The position numbers and the translations under genes are program-made. A stretch of DNA of 64,000 nt from the NCBI GenBank assembly GCA_016183655.1, contig JACPEH010000012.1, positions 110,853-174,852 on the forward strand, read 5' to 3'. Source of the DNA: Rhodocyclales bacterium. Lineage in GTDB: Bacteria; Pseudomonadota; Gammaproteobacteria; Burkholderiales; Rhodocyclaceae. Each line of letters opens with the position of its first letter. The first letter of the stretch is position 1. The notes beneath the pieces are model-generated. The model was not told where the DNA came from and searched no databases. It saw nothing but the letters and a program-made list of their open reading frames with translations. Below are positions 18,110-26,798 of this stretch, piece by piece.

Positions 18110-18481
18110 ATGACCGCCAGCAACCGCCGCCATTTTTCCCGCATCGCCTTCCACGCCCCCGGCCAGCTCGTCTGCGGCAACGGCCAGGGCGAAGTCGCCG
18201 TCCTCGACCTGTCGCTGCGCGGCGCGCTGCTGCGCCACGAGGGCAACGGTCCGCAGCCCGGCATCGGCGACAACTGCGTGCTGCACGTCCGCCTCGGCCA
18301 GCTCGACGCACTGATCCGCATGCAGGGAACGATCACCCACGTCGACGGCCCCTTCGTCGGGCTCGCCTGCGTCAGCATCGACCTCGACAGCGCGACCCAC
18401 CTGCGCCGGCTGGTCGAACTCAACCTCGGCGACACCGCGCTGCTCGAACGCGAACTGAGCGCGCTGGTCAGCGACGAATAA
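18110..18481 (+). CDS. PilZ domain c-di-GMP-binding protein
   Basis: A 123-residue single-domain protein. The PilZ signature is complete: RxxxR (Arg7 and Arg11 in NRRHFSR) followed by DxSxxG (DLSLRG, residues about 33-38), then beta strands ending in GPFVGLACVSID. It has no signal peptide or membrane segment. A good AAAGGAG Shine-Dalgarno precedes the ATG. It could act as a local c-di-GMP receptor; the window also encodes a GGDEF-EAL hybrid kinase at 34.6-38.6 kb, but a link is speculation. It is convergent with livF. Confidence 0.88.
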   Translation: MTASNRRHFSRIAFHAPGQLVCGNGQGEVAVLDLSLRGALLRHEGNGPQPGIGDNCVLHVRLGQLDALIRMQGTITHVDGPFVGLACVSIDLDSATHLRRLVELNLGDTALLERELSALVSDE

Positions 18482-18486
18482 ATTCC

Positions 18487-19221
18487 CTACACGCCGAGAT
18501 AACGGTGCCAGATGCCGTGATCGGCATCGAGCGCCGCTGAACTCCCCTGCCAGACGACGCGGCCGCGTTCGATGATGGTGTGCCGATCGGCCAGCTTGAT
18601 CAGCCGCGCGACGTATTTGTCCACCACCAGCGTCGTCTGCCCGGCCGCGCGCAGTCGCGCCAGGCACTGCCAGATCTCCTCGCGCACCAGCGGCGCCAGG
18701 CCCTCCGTCGCCTCGTCGAGAATCAGCAGGCGCGGATTGGTCATCAGCGCGCGGCCGATCGCCAGCATCTGCTGCTCGCCGCCGGAGAGCTGGTTGCCCA
18801 TGTTCTGCTGGCGCTCGGCCAGCCGCGGGAAAAGCTCGAAGACCCGCGCCAGGGTCCACGGTTCGGCAGCGGCGCGGCCGTACCCATGCCGATTGGCGGC
18901 GAAGGCGACGAGATTCTCGCGTACCGACAGGTTGGGGAAGATCTGCCGCCCTTCCGGCACCAGCGCGATGCCGCCGCGGCCGATGCGGTCCGGCCTGCGG
19001 CCGACAAGCTCCTCGCCGGCGAAACGGATGCTGCCGCGGAGGATGCCCGCGGGCGCCGGCGACAGGCCGCACAGCGTGCGCAGCGTGGTCGACTTGCCCA
19101 TGCCGTTGCGCCCGAGCAGCGTCGCCACTTCCCCCTCGGCCAGCGTCAGGTCGATGCCGAACAGCACCTGGCTGGCGCCGTAGGCAACTTCGAGGCCGGC
19201 GATTTCGAGCAAGGGCGTCAT
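18487..19221 (-). CDS. livF: branched-chain amino acid-type ABC transporter ATPase LivF
   Basis: A 244-residue ATPase of the LivF type. Walker A is LLGRNGMGKSTTLRTLCGL, the signature is QLSGGEQQMLAIGRALM and Walker B is RLLILDEATEGL; the phrase EGRQIFPNLSVRENL is characteristic of LivF. Start overlaps the livG stop by 4 nt (ATGA). It is the last gene of the livHMGF operon. The substrate class (hydrophobic amino acids, amides, urea or aromatic acids) cannot be told from the ATPase. Confidence 0.92.
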   Translation of the reverse strand: MTPLLEIAGLEVAYGASQVLFGIDLTLAEGEVATLLGRNGMGKSTTLRTLCGLSPAPAGILRGSIRFAGEELVGRRPDRIGRGGIALVPEGRQIFPNLSVRENLVAFAANRHGYGRAAAEPWTLARVFELFPRLAERQQNMGNQLSGGEQQMLAIGRALMTNPRLLILDEATEGLAPLVREEIWQCLARLRAAGQTTLVVDKYVARLIKLADRHTIIERGRVVWQGSSAALDADHGIWHRYLGV

Positions 19222-19979
19222 GCCACGTCCTCGCCCAGGTAGGCCTTGCGCACCTCCGGATGCACACGCACGTCGTCCGGCAGGCCGGTGCAGATCAAGC
19301 GGCCGCCGACCAGCACCGAGATGCGGTCGGCCAGACGGAAGACCGCGTCCATGTCGTGTTCGACCAGGAGCAGCGTCACCTTGCGCCCGAGGCGCTCGAT
19401 CAGCTCGACGACGCGCTCCGACTCCTCCGGCCCCATGCCGGCCATCGGCTCATCGAGCAGCAGCAGGCGCGGCCTGGTCGCCAGCGCCAGCGCCAGTTCC
19501 AGCTGGCGCTGCTCGCCGTGCGCGAGGCTGCCGGCAATGCTTCTTTCGCGGCCGGCCAGGCCGACCTCGGCGAGCCACATGGCGGCCTCGTCGACGATCG
19601 CCCGCTCCTTGTCCACCGCGGCCCAGAAGCGGAAGCTGCCGCCCCAGTCGCGCTGCCGCCCCTGTACCGCCAGCGCCACGTTGTCGAGCGCCGAGAGACG
19701 CGTGAACACGTTGGTCACCTGCCAGGAGCGGGCGATGCCGCGCGCGACCCGCGTGTGCATCGGCAGGCGCGTGACGTCCTCGCCGGCGAAGCGGATCGTG
19801 CCGGCATCCGGCGTCTGCGCGCCGGAGAGCTGGTGGATCAGCGTCGTCTTGCCGGCGCCGTTCGGCCCGATCAGCGCATGCACCTCGCCCTCGGGCACGC
19901 TGAGCGAAACTTCGCTCAACGCGCGCAGGCCGCCGAAGTGGCGCGAGACGCCGGCGATTTCGAGCAGGCCCTCAGTCAT
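19218..19979 (-). CDS. livG: branched-chain amino acid-type ABC transporter ATPase LivG
   Basis: A 253-residue ATPase. Walker A is IGPNGAGKTTLIHQL, the LivG-specific insertion is RMARGIARSWQVTNVFTRL-like (here RVARGIARSWQVTNVF), the signature region is LAHGEQRQLELALAL with HGEQ replacing the usual SGGQ, and Walker B is RLLLLDEPMAGMG. HGEQ variants are common in LivG/UrtD proteins. Its start overlaps the livM end by 8 nt and its end overlaps livF by 4 nt. Confidence 0.92.
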   Translation of the reverse strand: MTEGLLEIAGVSRHFGGLRALSEVSLSVPEGEVHALIGPNGAGKTTLIHQLSGAQTPDAGTIRFAGEDVTRLPMHTRVARGIARSWQVTNVFTRLSALDNVALAVQGRQRDWGGSFRFWAAVDKERAIVDEAAMWLAEVGLAGRERSIAGSLAHGEQRQLELALALATRPRLLLLDEPMAGMGPEESERVVELIERLGRKVTLLLVEHDMDAVFRLADRISVLVGGRLICTGLPDDVRVHPEVRKAYLGEDVA

Positions 19980-20958
19980 CGTTCTGCCTCCGCGTGACGA
20001 GGCCGTGCAGGTAAGCCGCGACGCCGCGTGGTGCGTAGAATACGACCCCCAGCAGCAGCAGGCCGAGCGCCACGTGCCAGTGCCCGGTAACGGCAGCCAG
20101 CGCTTCCTCCAGCAGCAACAGCGTCAGCGCCCCGGCAAAGCCACCGTAGAGCGCGCCGACGCCGCCGACGATGACCATCACCAGGAGCGTGCCGGACTGC
20201 GTCCAGTGCAGCAGGTTCGGGCTGGCCAGCAGGCCGTGGTTGGCGATCAGCGCGCCGGCAAGCCCCGCCAGCGTGCCGCCGATGACGAAGCAGGCCAGCT
20301 GGTAGGCGGCCACCGGGTAGCCGAGCGCCTCCATGCGCGACTCGTTCTCGCGGATCGCCTGCAGCACGCGGCCGAAGCGGGCATGCGCGATGCGGTCGAG
20401 CAGGAACAGCACGGCGGCGAGGCAGGCCAGCACCACCCAGTAGAAGACCGCATCGTCGCCGAGGTGCAGCGGACCGAAGCCGGAGCGAGCCGGTAGCGAC
20501 AGGCCGTCGTCGCCGCCCCAGGTCTTCAGCGAGATGAACAGGTAGTAGATCATCTGCGCGAAGGCGAGCGTGATCATGATGAAGTAGACGCCGCGCGTGC
20601 GCAGGCTGACGGCACCGATGCCCAGCGCCAGCAGCGCCGCCAGCCCGGCCGCCGCCGGCCAGGCGACGAAGGCCGAGGTGACGCCGTGCTGGGCGAGGAT
20701 GGCGACCGTGTAGGCGCCGGCGCCGAAGAAGGCGGCGTGGCCGAAGGCGACCATGCCGCCGAAGCCGACGATGAAGTTGAGGCCGGTCGCCGCCAGCGCG
20801 AAGATCAGCAGGCGTGCGGCGAAGCTGACGTAGAAGTCCTGGCCGATCGCCTGCAAGAGCAGTGGCAGCGCCGCCAGCGCGACGAGCGCGGCGACGGCCA
20901 GGCCGCGGCGGCGAGCACTCTGCCGGTACAGCGCACTTTTCATCCCAACGCCCGCCAT
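19972..20958 (-). CDS. livM: branched-chain amino acid-type ABC permease LivM
   Basis: A 328-residue permease with about nine hydrophobic segments. It contains the family motifs ATGLNFIVGFGGMVAFGHAAFFGAGAYT and LRTRGVYFIMITLAFAQMIYY, and the EAA-like loop FGRVLQAIRENESRMEALGYPVAAYQ. The ATG at 20958 shares its base with the livH stop (TGATG), indicating translational coupling; an internal ATG at 20943 is possible. The C-terminal end overlaps livG. Confidence 0.92.
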   Translation of the reverse strand: MAGVGMKSALYRQSARRRGLAVAALVALAALPLLLQAIGQDFYVSFAARLLIFALAATGLNFIVGFGGMVAFGHAAFFGAGAYTVAILAQHGVTSAFVAWPAAAGLAALLALGIGAVSLRTRGVYFIMITLAFAQMIYYLFISLKTWGGDDGLSLPARSGFGPLHLGDDAVFYWVVLACLAAVLFLLDRIAHARFGRVLQAIRENESRMEALGYPVAAYQLACFVIGGTLAGLAGALIANHGLLASPNLLHWTQSGTLLVMVIVGGVGALYGGFAGALTLLLLEEALAAVTGHWHVALGLLLLGVVFYAPRGVAAYLHGLVTRRQNDD

Positions 20959-21872
20959 CAGCCGCGCGCCGGGAGCAGGCCGGCCGGCTTCCAGAACAGG
21001 ATGGCCGCCATCAAGAGGTAGATCAGGATCGCCGCCAGCGCCGGGCCGAGGTTGGATGCCACCTCGGCCGGCAGGAACGCGCGCAGCAGCCACGGCAACA
21101 GCGCTCGGCCGAGGGTATCGACGACGCCGACCAGCAGGCTGCCGGCCAGGGCGCCGCGGATCGAGCCGATGCCGCCGATGACGATGACGACGAAGGCGAG
21201 GATCAGGATGCTCTCGCCCATGCCCACCTGCACCGCCAGCAGCGGCCCGAGCAGCGCACCGGCGAGCGCGCACAGCCCGGCGCCGGCAGCGAAGACCAGC
21301 GTGAACAGACGCTTCACGTTAACGCCCAGCGCCTCGGTCATCTCGCGGTTGGAAGCGCCGGCGCGCACCCACATGCCGACGCGCGTCTTCGCGACGACGA
21401 CGTAGAGCGCCAGCGCGACGGCGACGCCGACGGCGATGATCAGCAGCCGGTAGGCCGGGTAGCTGAAGCCGGCGATCTCGACCGGCCCGGCCAGGGCCTC
21501 CGGCGCGTTGAGCAGCATCGGCTGGTCGCCCCAGACCCAGCGCACCGCCTCGTTGGCGATCAGGATCAGCGCAAAGGTCGCCAGCACCTGCGCCAGATGG
21601 TCGCGCGCGTAGAGCCGACGCAGCACCGCCACTTCCAGCAGCGCACCAACGACCGCGGTGCCGGCGACCGCCGCCAGCACACCGATCACGAACGAGCCCG
21701 ACGCCGCCGCCGCGGCTGCGGCGAGATAGGCGCCGACCATGTACAGCGAGCCGTGCGCCAGGTTGATCATGTCCATGATGCCGAAGACGAGCGTCAGCCC
21801 GGCCGCCAGCAGGAAGAGCATGAGGCCGAACTGGAGGCCGTTGAGGGCCTGTTCGAGGATCAGCTGGATCAT
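20958..21872 (-). CDS. livH: branched-chain amino acid-type ABC permease LivH
   Basis: A 304-residue permease. Typical features are LNGLQFGLMLFLLAAGLTLVFGIMDMINLAHGSLYMVGAY at the N-terminus, a loop with VVAKTRVGMWVRAGASNREMTEALGVNVKRLF, and VIVIGGIGSIRGALAGSLLVGVV. The ATG at 21872 overlaps the stop of the fic gene by 4 nt, so translation of livH is coupled to that of a Fic protein rather than to livK, which is unusual for this operon type. Confidence 0.92.
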   Translation of the reverse strand: MIQLILEQALNGLQFGLMLFLLAAGLTLVFGIMDMINLAHGSLYMVGAYLAAAAAAASGSFVIGVLAAVAGTAVVGALLEVAVLRRLYARDHLAQVLATFALILIANEAVRWVWGDQPMLLNAPEALAGPVEIAGFSYPAYRLLIIAVGVAVALALYVVVAKTRVGMWVRAGASNREMTEALGVNVKRLFTLVFAAGAGLCALAGALLGPLLAVQVGMGESILILAFVVIVIGGIGSIRGALAGSLLVGVVDTLGRALLPWLLRAFLPAEVASNLGPALAAILIYLLMAAILFWKPAGLLPARG

Positions 21873-23221
21873 GCGGGCTTGCCCGCCAGACCGGCCAGAC
21901 GCTCGCGCAGGTCGGCCGGCGCGAAGAACAGGAAAGCGTTGCCCTGGCGCGCCTTTTCGAGCAGGCCGAGTTCTTCCAGATCGAGCAGGTCGCGCCGCGC
22001 AGTCTGGTACACCACGCCATGCGAGCGCTGATGCGCATCGACCCGATAGGCTTCCCCGGCGTGGCGCAGGGCGTGGTTGAGCAGCGCGATCTGGCGATGG
22101 TTGAAACGCCCGCGCAGTTCCGGCGAAGCCGTCAGCAGGCGCTCCGTTTCCCTCTGTTCGCGCGTCTTCCTCGCCACGTAGGCGTGCAGCGCGGCAATCG
22201 CCTGGCGGATCGTCCGCAACTGGTGCAGCAGGAAGTAGGTCGTGTCGTTCTTGTCGGTTTCCGTGTGCAGATAGGCGCGCATGTAGCGGGCCGGCGCCTG
22301 ACGCAGGATATGGCTGATCGACGTGTATTCCATCAGCCAGTAGCCGCTCCTTGCCATCGACCAGTAGAACAGCGCGCGCGCGGTGCGTCCGTTGCCGTCG
22401 GCGAAGGGATGGTCGTAGCCGATCATGAAGTGCAGGAGGATGGCGCGCAACACCGGATGGACGAAAGGCTGAGCGGTTTCGTCGGCGTTGGCGAAATCGC
22501 ACAGGCGTTGCATGCGCCCGGGCAGTTCGGCATGGGCAGGCGGCACATGCAGCGGCGTACCGTCGCGCACGTCGACCACCCGCACCTCGTCGTCGCGCCG
22601 ATAGCGACCGGCATCGTCCGGGTCCGCCAGCGTCTCCTCGGTCAGCATCCGGTGCAGGTCCAGCACATGCCCGGGCGTCAGTTTCACGTCGCGCAGCGCG
22701 CGCAGGTGCTCCATGGCGACATAGTTGTTGAAGATCATCCGTTCGCTCAGGTCGCGCGGCCGGCGGCCGCTTCTGAGCATGGCGGCGGCCACCGTGCGCG
22801 TCGTCGACGCGCCCTCCAGCTGGCTGGAGGTGATCGCCTCCTCGATCAGCGAGCTGATCAGGTAGCGCTGGGAATCCTCGTGCAGGGGCACCCCGGTTGC
22901 CGTGCGAATGTGGCCGGCCGCATCCCGGTCGATATGGTGCAGGTCGATGGCGACGGGGCTGGGCGTCGCGAAGACGAAGGGCTCGCCCTGCTTGTCGAGC
23001 AGCGGCAAGGGCTGGAACAGCGACACCCGCGAGAGTGTCACCGCCGCCCACCATTCGTCGTGCGTCAGGCCGTCCGGTGCCGGACGCCGGCGCAGCTCGT
23101 CCCAGTGCAGATACTTTCCGGCCGGCAACGGGCTGGCCTGGGCCAGCACCGGCGCCATCCGTTCGGAAGCAAGCTGTGCCAACGCCTTCTGCAAGGACGG
23201 CGCGTGTTGCGGAAGGCGCAT
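21869..23221 (-). CDS. Fic family AMP transferase with inhibitory motif and C-terminal winged helix
   Basis: A 450-residue Fic protein. The catalytic loop HPFADGNGR is intact at residues 271-279 (His271), and an inhibitory helix SSQLEG (132-137, Glu136) lies N-terminal, as in class II Fic proteins that are self-inhibited. The C-terminus (about 385-445: RFNHRQIALLNHAL...QTARRDLLDLEELGLLEKARQGNAFLFF) looks like a winged HTH that could bind DNA. Fic enzymes usually transfer AMP to target proteins; the target here is unknown. The gene sits between livK and livH, and two copies of a matching inverted repeat lie directly upstream, fitting autoregulation (inference). Confidence 0.9.
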   Translation of the reverse strand: MRLPQHAPSLQKALAQLASERMAPVLAQASPLPAGKYLHWDELRRRPAPDGLTHDEWWAAVTLSRVSLFQPLPLLDKQGEPFVFATPSPVAIDLHHIDRDAAGHIRTATGVPLHEDSQRYLISSLIEEAITSSQLEGASTTRTVAAAMLRSGRRPRDLSERMIFNNYVAMEHLRALRDVKLTPGHVLDLHRMLTEETLADPDDAGRYRRDDEVRVVDVRDGTPLHVPPAHAELPGRMQRLCDFANADETAQPFVHPVLRAILLHFMIGYDHPFADGNGRTARALFYWSMARSGYWLMEYTSISHILRQAPARYMRAYLHTETDKNDTTYFLLHQLRTIRQAIAALHAYVARKTREQRETERLLTASPELRGRFNHRQIALLNHALRHAGEAYRVDAHQRSHGVVYQTARRDLLDLEELGLLEKARQGNAFLFFAPADLRERLAGLAGKPA

Positions 23222-23223
23222 TG

Positions 23224-23308
23224 TCTACTAATGTACCAATAAATTAGTAGAAATTAGTATAGGAACGGATTCGCACAAAGTCTACCAATATGGCAGCGCA
23301 TTAGTAGA
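23224..23308 (-). promoter_or_regulatory. duplicated inverted-repeat operator upstream of fic
   Basis: Two dyads with the same layout are present: TCTACTAAT-N10-ATTAGTAGA at 23224-23251 and TCTACCAAT-N10-ATTAGTAGA at 23281-23308. Their starts are 57 bp apart. A further half-site ATTAGTATA lies at 23253-23261, 10 bp (one helical turn) after the first right arm. The region is AT-rich against a GC-rich background and begins 3 bp upstream of the fic start codon (23221), so a bound protein would block the fic promoter. Confidence 0.65.
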
Positions 23309-23352
23309 ACCCGGAAACATCATTCCGCGGCCAGGCAGCCGAAGCGCGCCGC

Positions 23353-24528
23353 TCATTTCATCTTGCAGGCAGCAACGTACGCATCCGCATGATTGGCGAA
23401 GATCGTCCCCATCGTCTTGTTGGTGACGCGACCCTGGGCATCCTTGCCGATCACGCGCAGCACGTAGTTCTGCACCGGGTAGTGGTTGCTGTTGAACCTG
23501 AAGTCGCCGCGCACCGACTTGAAGCGCTTGGCCTCCAGTGCCTTCTGCAGCGCTGCCTTGTCGTCGAGCCTGCCCTTGACGTCGCGCACCGCGGCGTCGA
23601 TCAAGAGCGCCGCGTCGTAGCCCTGCGAGGCATAGAGCGACGGCAGGCGGCCGTATTCCTTCTCGAAGGCGGCTACGAAGCGCTTGTTCTCGGCGTTGTC
23701 GAAGTCATGCGCCCAGTGCGAGGAATTGAACATGCCCAGCATCGGCGCGCCGACCGCCTTGATCACGTCCTCGTCAGCCGAGAAACCGGGCGCGAACAGC
23801 TGGATGTCCTTGGACAGGCCGGCGCCGACGAACTGCTTGACGAAGTTGATGCCCATGCCGCCCGGCAGGAAGAAGAACAGCGCATCCGGCTTCTGCGCGC
23901 GGATCTGCGCCAGCTCGGCGGCGTAGTCGAGCTGGCCGAGCTTGGTATAGACCTCTTCCGTCTTGCCCTGGTAGAAGCGCTTGAAGCCGGAGACCGCATC
24001 CTTGCCGCCGGGGTAGTTCGGGGTGACGACGACGACGTTGCGGAAGCCCTTGTCCTGCACGTACTTGCCCATCGCCTCGTGCAGGTTGTCGTTCTGCCAG
24101 GCGACATTGAAGAAGAACGGATTGCATTGTTCGCCGGCAAGCTGCGACGGGCCGGCGTTGGCCGAGATGTAGTAGGTCTTGTTGGCGAAGACCTGCGGAC
24201 CGACGGCGAGCATCAGGTTGGAGAAGACGATGCCGGTCATGAAATCGACCTTTTCCTTCTTCAGGAATTTCTCGGTCTCGGCCTTGGCCACATCCGGCTT
24301 CTGCTGATCGTCGGCGATCAGCACTTCGGCCGGCAGGTTGCCGAGCTTGCCGTTGAGCTGTTTCACCGCCAGGTTGAAGCCGTCGCGGATGTCCACGCCG
24401 AGGCCGGCACCGGGGCCGGACAGCGTCGACAGGAAGCCGACCTTGACCCGATCGTTGGCCGGGGCAGCCTGCGCGACGTGAGCGGAGGCGGCGAGCAACA
24501 GCGAGGCAGCAAGGGCAGTCAGGCGCAT
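23353..24528 (-). CDS. livK: periplasmic branched-chain amino acid-type binding protein LivK
   Basis: A 391-residue periplasmic binding protein of the type I (Leu/Ile/Val) fold. The signal peptide MRLTALAASLLLAASAHVAQA is followed by RVKVGFLSTLSGPGAGLGVDIRDGFNLAVKQLNG. Further family segments are DFMTGIVFSNLMLAVGPQVF, VVVVTPNYPGGKDAVSGFKRFY and SLYASQGYDAALLIDAAV. A GGAGGAA Shine-Dalgarno precedes the ATG at 24528. It should deliver its ligand to LivHMGF, although the fic gene and its operators separate livK from livH. Ligand specificity is not evident. Confidence 0.92.
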   Translation of the reverse strand: MRLTALAASLLLAASAHVAQAAPANDRVKVGFLSTLSGPGAGLGVDIRDGFNLAVKQLNGKLGNLPAEVLIADDQQKPDVAKAETEKFLKKEKVDFMTGIVFSNLMLAVGPQVFANKTYYISANAGPSQLAGEQCNPFFFNVAWQNDNLHEAMGKYVQDKGFRNVVVVTPNYPGGKDAVSGFKRFYQGKTEEVYTKLGQLDYAAELAQIRAQKPDALFFFLPGGMGINFVKQFVGAGLSKDIQLFAPGFSADEDVIKAVGAPMLGMFNSSHWAHDFDNAENKRFVAAFEKEYGRLPSLYASQGYDAALLIDAAVRDVKGRLDDKAALQKALEAKRFKSVRGDFRFNSNHYPVQNYVLRVIGKDAQGRVTNKTMGTIFANHADAYVAACKMK

Positions 24529-24640
24529 CGGGAATTTCCTCCAGGGATCGTTGTTCGTCGACGGCGCAGCGCGCCGCGGAAAGGCCGAATTGTAGCTTAG
24601 GAACAAGCAGATACCGTCGCACTCCAAGGGGGATTCAGGG

Positions 24641-24646
24641 TATATT
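24641..24646 (+). promoter_or_regulatory. -10 hexamer of queC, start-proximal
   Basis: TATATT at 24641-24646 lies 9 nt before the queC ATG at 24656, in the 127-bp gap shared with the divergent livK gene. The predicted transcript would have a 5' leader of only 1-3 nt, and the intervening bases (CGCCACCCC) contain no Shine-Dalgarno. Confidence 0.4.
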
Positions 24647-24655
24647 CGCCACCCC

Positions 24656-25330
24656 ATGACGCAGAAAGCCATCGTTCTCCTCTCCGGCGGGCTCGATTCG
24701 GCGACGACGCTGGCCATCGCCACCGCCGCCGGTTTCGACTGCTACTGCCTGTCCTTCGACTACGGCCAGCGCCACCGCGCCGAACTCGCCGCCGCCGCGC
24801 GCGTCGCCGAGGCGCAGCGCGCCGCCGAGCACCGCGTGCTCAAGCTCGACCTTGCCCAGTTCGGCGGCTCGGCGCTCACCGACACGGCGATCGACGTGCC
24901 GGTCGCCGGCGTGCAGCCGGGCATCCCGGTCACCTATGTGCCGGCGCGCAACACCATCATGCTGTCGCTGGCGCTGGCCTGGGCCGAAGTCCTCGCCGCC
25001 CGCGAGATTTTCGTCGGCGTCAATGCCGTCGACTATTCCGGCTACCCGGACTGCCGCCCCGAATACATCGCCGCCTTCGAGAAGATGGCCAACCTCGCCA
25101 CCAAGGCCGGCGTCGAAGGCCAGAAGCTGACCGTGCACGCACCGCTGATCGACCTCTCGAAGGCCTCGATCATCCGCCGCGGCAATTTCCTCGGCGTCGA
25201 CTTCGGCCTCACCGTCTCCTGCTACCAGGCCGACGACGCGGGCCGCGCCTGCGGCGTCTGCGACTCCTGCCGGCTGCGCCGCGAGGGCTTCGCCGCTGCC
25301 GGCGTCCCCGACCCGACCCGCTACCAGTGA
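24656..25330 (+). CDS. queC: 7-cyano-7-deazaguanine synthase QueC
   Basis: A 224-residue ATP-dependent enzyme converting 7-carboxy-7-deazaguanine to preQ0. The PP-loop is [16 protein letters not shown], followed by [13 protein letters not shown] and [18 protein letters not shown]. The zinc site is formed by [26 protein letters not shown] near the C-terminus. It uses the product of QueE (17.4 kb). The length is normal. The downstream gene starts 12 nt after its stop. Confidence 0.96.
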   Translation: MTQKAIVLLSGGLDSATTLAIATAAGFDCYCLSFDYGQRHRAELAAAARVAEAQRAAEHRVLKLDLAQFGGSALTDTAIDVPVAGVQPGIPVTYVPARNTIMLSLALAWAEVLAAREIFVGVNAVDYSGYPDCRPEYIAAFEKMANLATKAGVEGQKLTVHAPLIDLSKASIIRRGNFLGVDFGLTVSCYQADDAGRACGVCDSCRLRREGFAAAGVPDPTRYQ

Positions 25331-25342
25331 ACCAATGAGCCG

Positions 25343-26434
25343 ATGAGCAGCACCGGCATCCTGCTCCTCGCCTTCGCTCTCGGCGCCACCTTCGGCGCGC
25401 TCACCCAGAAGACGCACTTCTGCACCATGGGTGCCGTCGCCGACGTGGTCAACATGGAGGACTGGAGCCGCGCGCGCATGTGGCTGCTGGCGATTGCCGT
25501 CGCGGTCATCGGCAGCGCGGCGCTGCACGGCGCCGGACTGATCGACCTGAACAAGACGATCTACCGCGGGCAGAACCTGCCCTGGCTGTCGCATCTGGTC
25601 GGCGGCCTGCTGTTCGGTGCCGGCATGGTGTTCGCCTCGGGCTGCGGCGCGCGCACGCTGACGCGCATCGGTGCCGGCAACCTGAAGTCGCTGGTGGTCT
25701 TCCTGGTCCTCGGCCTCACCGCCTACATGACGCTGCGCGGCGTCCTCGGCGTGCTGCGCGCCAATACGCTCGACCGCGTCACGCTGCAGTTCCTTGGCGG
25801 CCAGGACCTGCCGGCGCTGCTCGCCGCCGCCGGCATGGCACCGGGCACCGCGCTCGCCGCATGCGCGCTGGCGATCGGCGGCGGCCTGCTCGCCTTCTGC
25901 CTGCTGCGCCGCGATTTCCTGACGCCCGACAACGTCCTCGGCGGCCTCGCCGTCGGCGCCATCGTCGTCGCCGGCTGGTACGTCAGCGGCCACCTCGGCT
26001 ATCTCGCCGAAGATCCGGAAACGCTGCAGGAAGCCTTCCTCGCCACCGACAGCGGGCGCATGGAATCGCTCTCCTTCGTCGCCCCGCAGGCGTACACGCT
26101 CGACCTGCTGCTGCTGTGGTCCGACAGCAGCCGCAAGCTCAGCTTCGGCATCGCGCTGGCGCTCGGCGTCGTCGCCGGCTCGACAGCCTGGGCGCTGGCC
26201 ACGCGCAATTTCCGCTGGGAAGGCTTCCGCGACATCGACGACCTCGTCCGCCACCTCGCCGGCGGCGCGCTGATGGGCTTCGGCGGCGTCACCGCAATGG
26301 GCTGCACGATCGGCCAGGGCATCACCGGCGTGTCGACGCTGGCGCTCGGCTCGCTGCTCACCACCGCCGCGATCGTCGTCGGCGCCTGGGCGGCATTGAA
26401 GTACGAATACCGGCAACTGGTGCGGGAAGGCTGA
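25343..26434 (+). CDS. YeeE/YedE family membrane protein (thiosulfate/sulfur transport-like)
   Basis: A 363-residue membrane protein with about nine hydrophobic segments and two family repeats. Each repeat has a conserved cysteine motif: FASGCGARTLTRIGAGNLKSL in the first half and AMGCTIGQGITGVSTLALGS in the second, plus TQKTHFCTMGAVAD near the N-terminus. YeeE/YedE proteins, including TsuA, move thiosulfate or reactive sulfur through cysteine relays. No partner TusA/YeeD gene is adjacent. It follows queC by 12 nt and probably shares its transcript. Confidence 0.87.
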   Translation: MSSTGILLLAFALGATFGALTQKTHFCTMGAVADVVNMEDWSRARMWLLAIAVAVIGSAALHGAGLIDLNKTIYRGQNLPWLSHLVGGLLFGAGMVFASGCGARTLTRIGAGNLKSLVVFLVLGLTAYMTLRGVLGVLRANTLDRVTLQFLGGQDLPALLAAAGMAPGTALAACALAIGGGLLAFCLLRRDFLTPDNVLGGLAVGAIVVAGWYVSGHLGYLAEDPETLQEAFLATDSGRMESLSFVAPQAYTLDLLLLWSDSSRKLSFGIALALGVVAGSTAWALATRNFRWEGFRDIDDLVRHLAGGALMGFGGVTAMGCTIGQGITGVSTLALGSLLTTAAIVVGAWAALKYEYRQLVREG

Positions 26435-26526
26435 GCGCCGCCGGCCGTCCCGGCAGCACCCAAAGGGGCGATTTGACAGGGAAACCGCGCCCCGCCTATA
26501 ATCCGCGCTCGCGTTTTCCGGGCGAC

Positions 26527-26602
26527 GGGTCGTTAGCTCAGTTGGTAGAGCAGCGGACTTTTAATCCGTTGGTCGCAGGTTCGAATCCCGCACGGCCTAC
26601 CA
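26527..26602 (+). tRNA. tRNA-Lys (anticodon TTT)
   Basis: 76 nt including encoded CCA. The anticodon stem GCGGA/TCCGT with loop CTTTTAA places TTT at 26560-26562. D-arm and T-loop (TTCGAAT) are canonical. Three pairs are weak: G1-T72 and T4-G69 wobbles in the acceptor stem, and an A-C mismatch in the middle of the T stem (GCAGG against CCCGC). Confidence 0.95.
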
Positions 26603-26623
26603 TCCCTCGGAACAGAACGCGTC

Positions 26624-26699
26624 GGGTTGTTAGCTCAGTTGGTAGAGCAGCGGACTCTTAATCCGTAGGTCGAGTGTTCGAGCCACTCACAACCCACCA
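26624..26699 (+). tRNA. tRNA-Lys (anticodon CTT)
   Basis: 76 nt including CCA, 21 nt after the first tRNA. The anticodon CTT is at 26657-26659. Acceptor (GGGTTGT/ACAACCC) and T stem (GAGTG/CACTC) are fully paired. It shares the D-arm and anticodon stem with the upstream tRNA-Lys but differs in the T arm, so the pair is not a recent exact duplication. Confidence 0.95.
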
Positions 26700-26706
26700 A
26701 ATTCAG

Positions 26707-26743
26707 AACGCCGAATCGACGAAGCCGCCGATTCGGCGTTTTT
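26707..26743 (+). terminator. intrinsic terminator after the tRNA-Lys pair
   Basis: AACGCCGAATCG (26707-26718) and CGATTCGGCGTT (26729-26740) form a perfect 12-bp stem with a 10-nt loop, running into TTTTT. It is among the strongest terminators in the window. Confidence 0.92.
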
Positions 26744-26798
26744 CATTTGCGCGGGCGCTGCCGGCCGACCAGGCTGGATCAGCAGATAAACACTTGGT

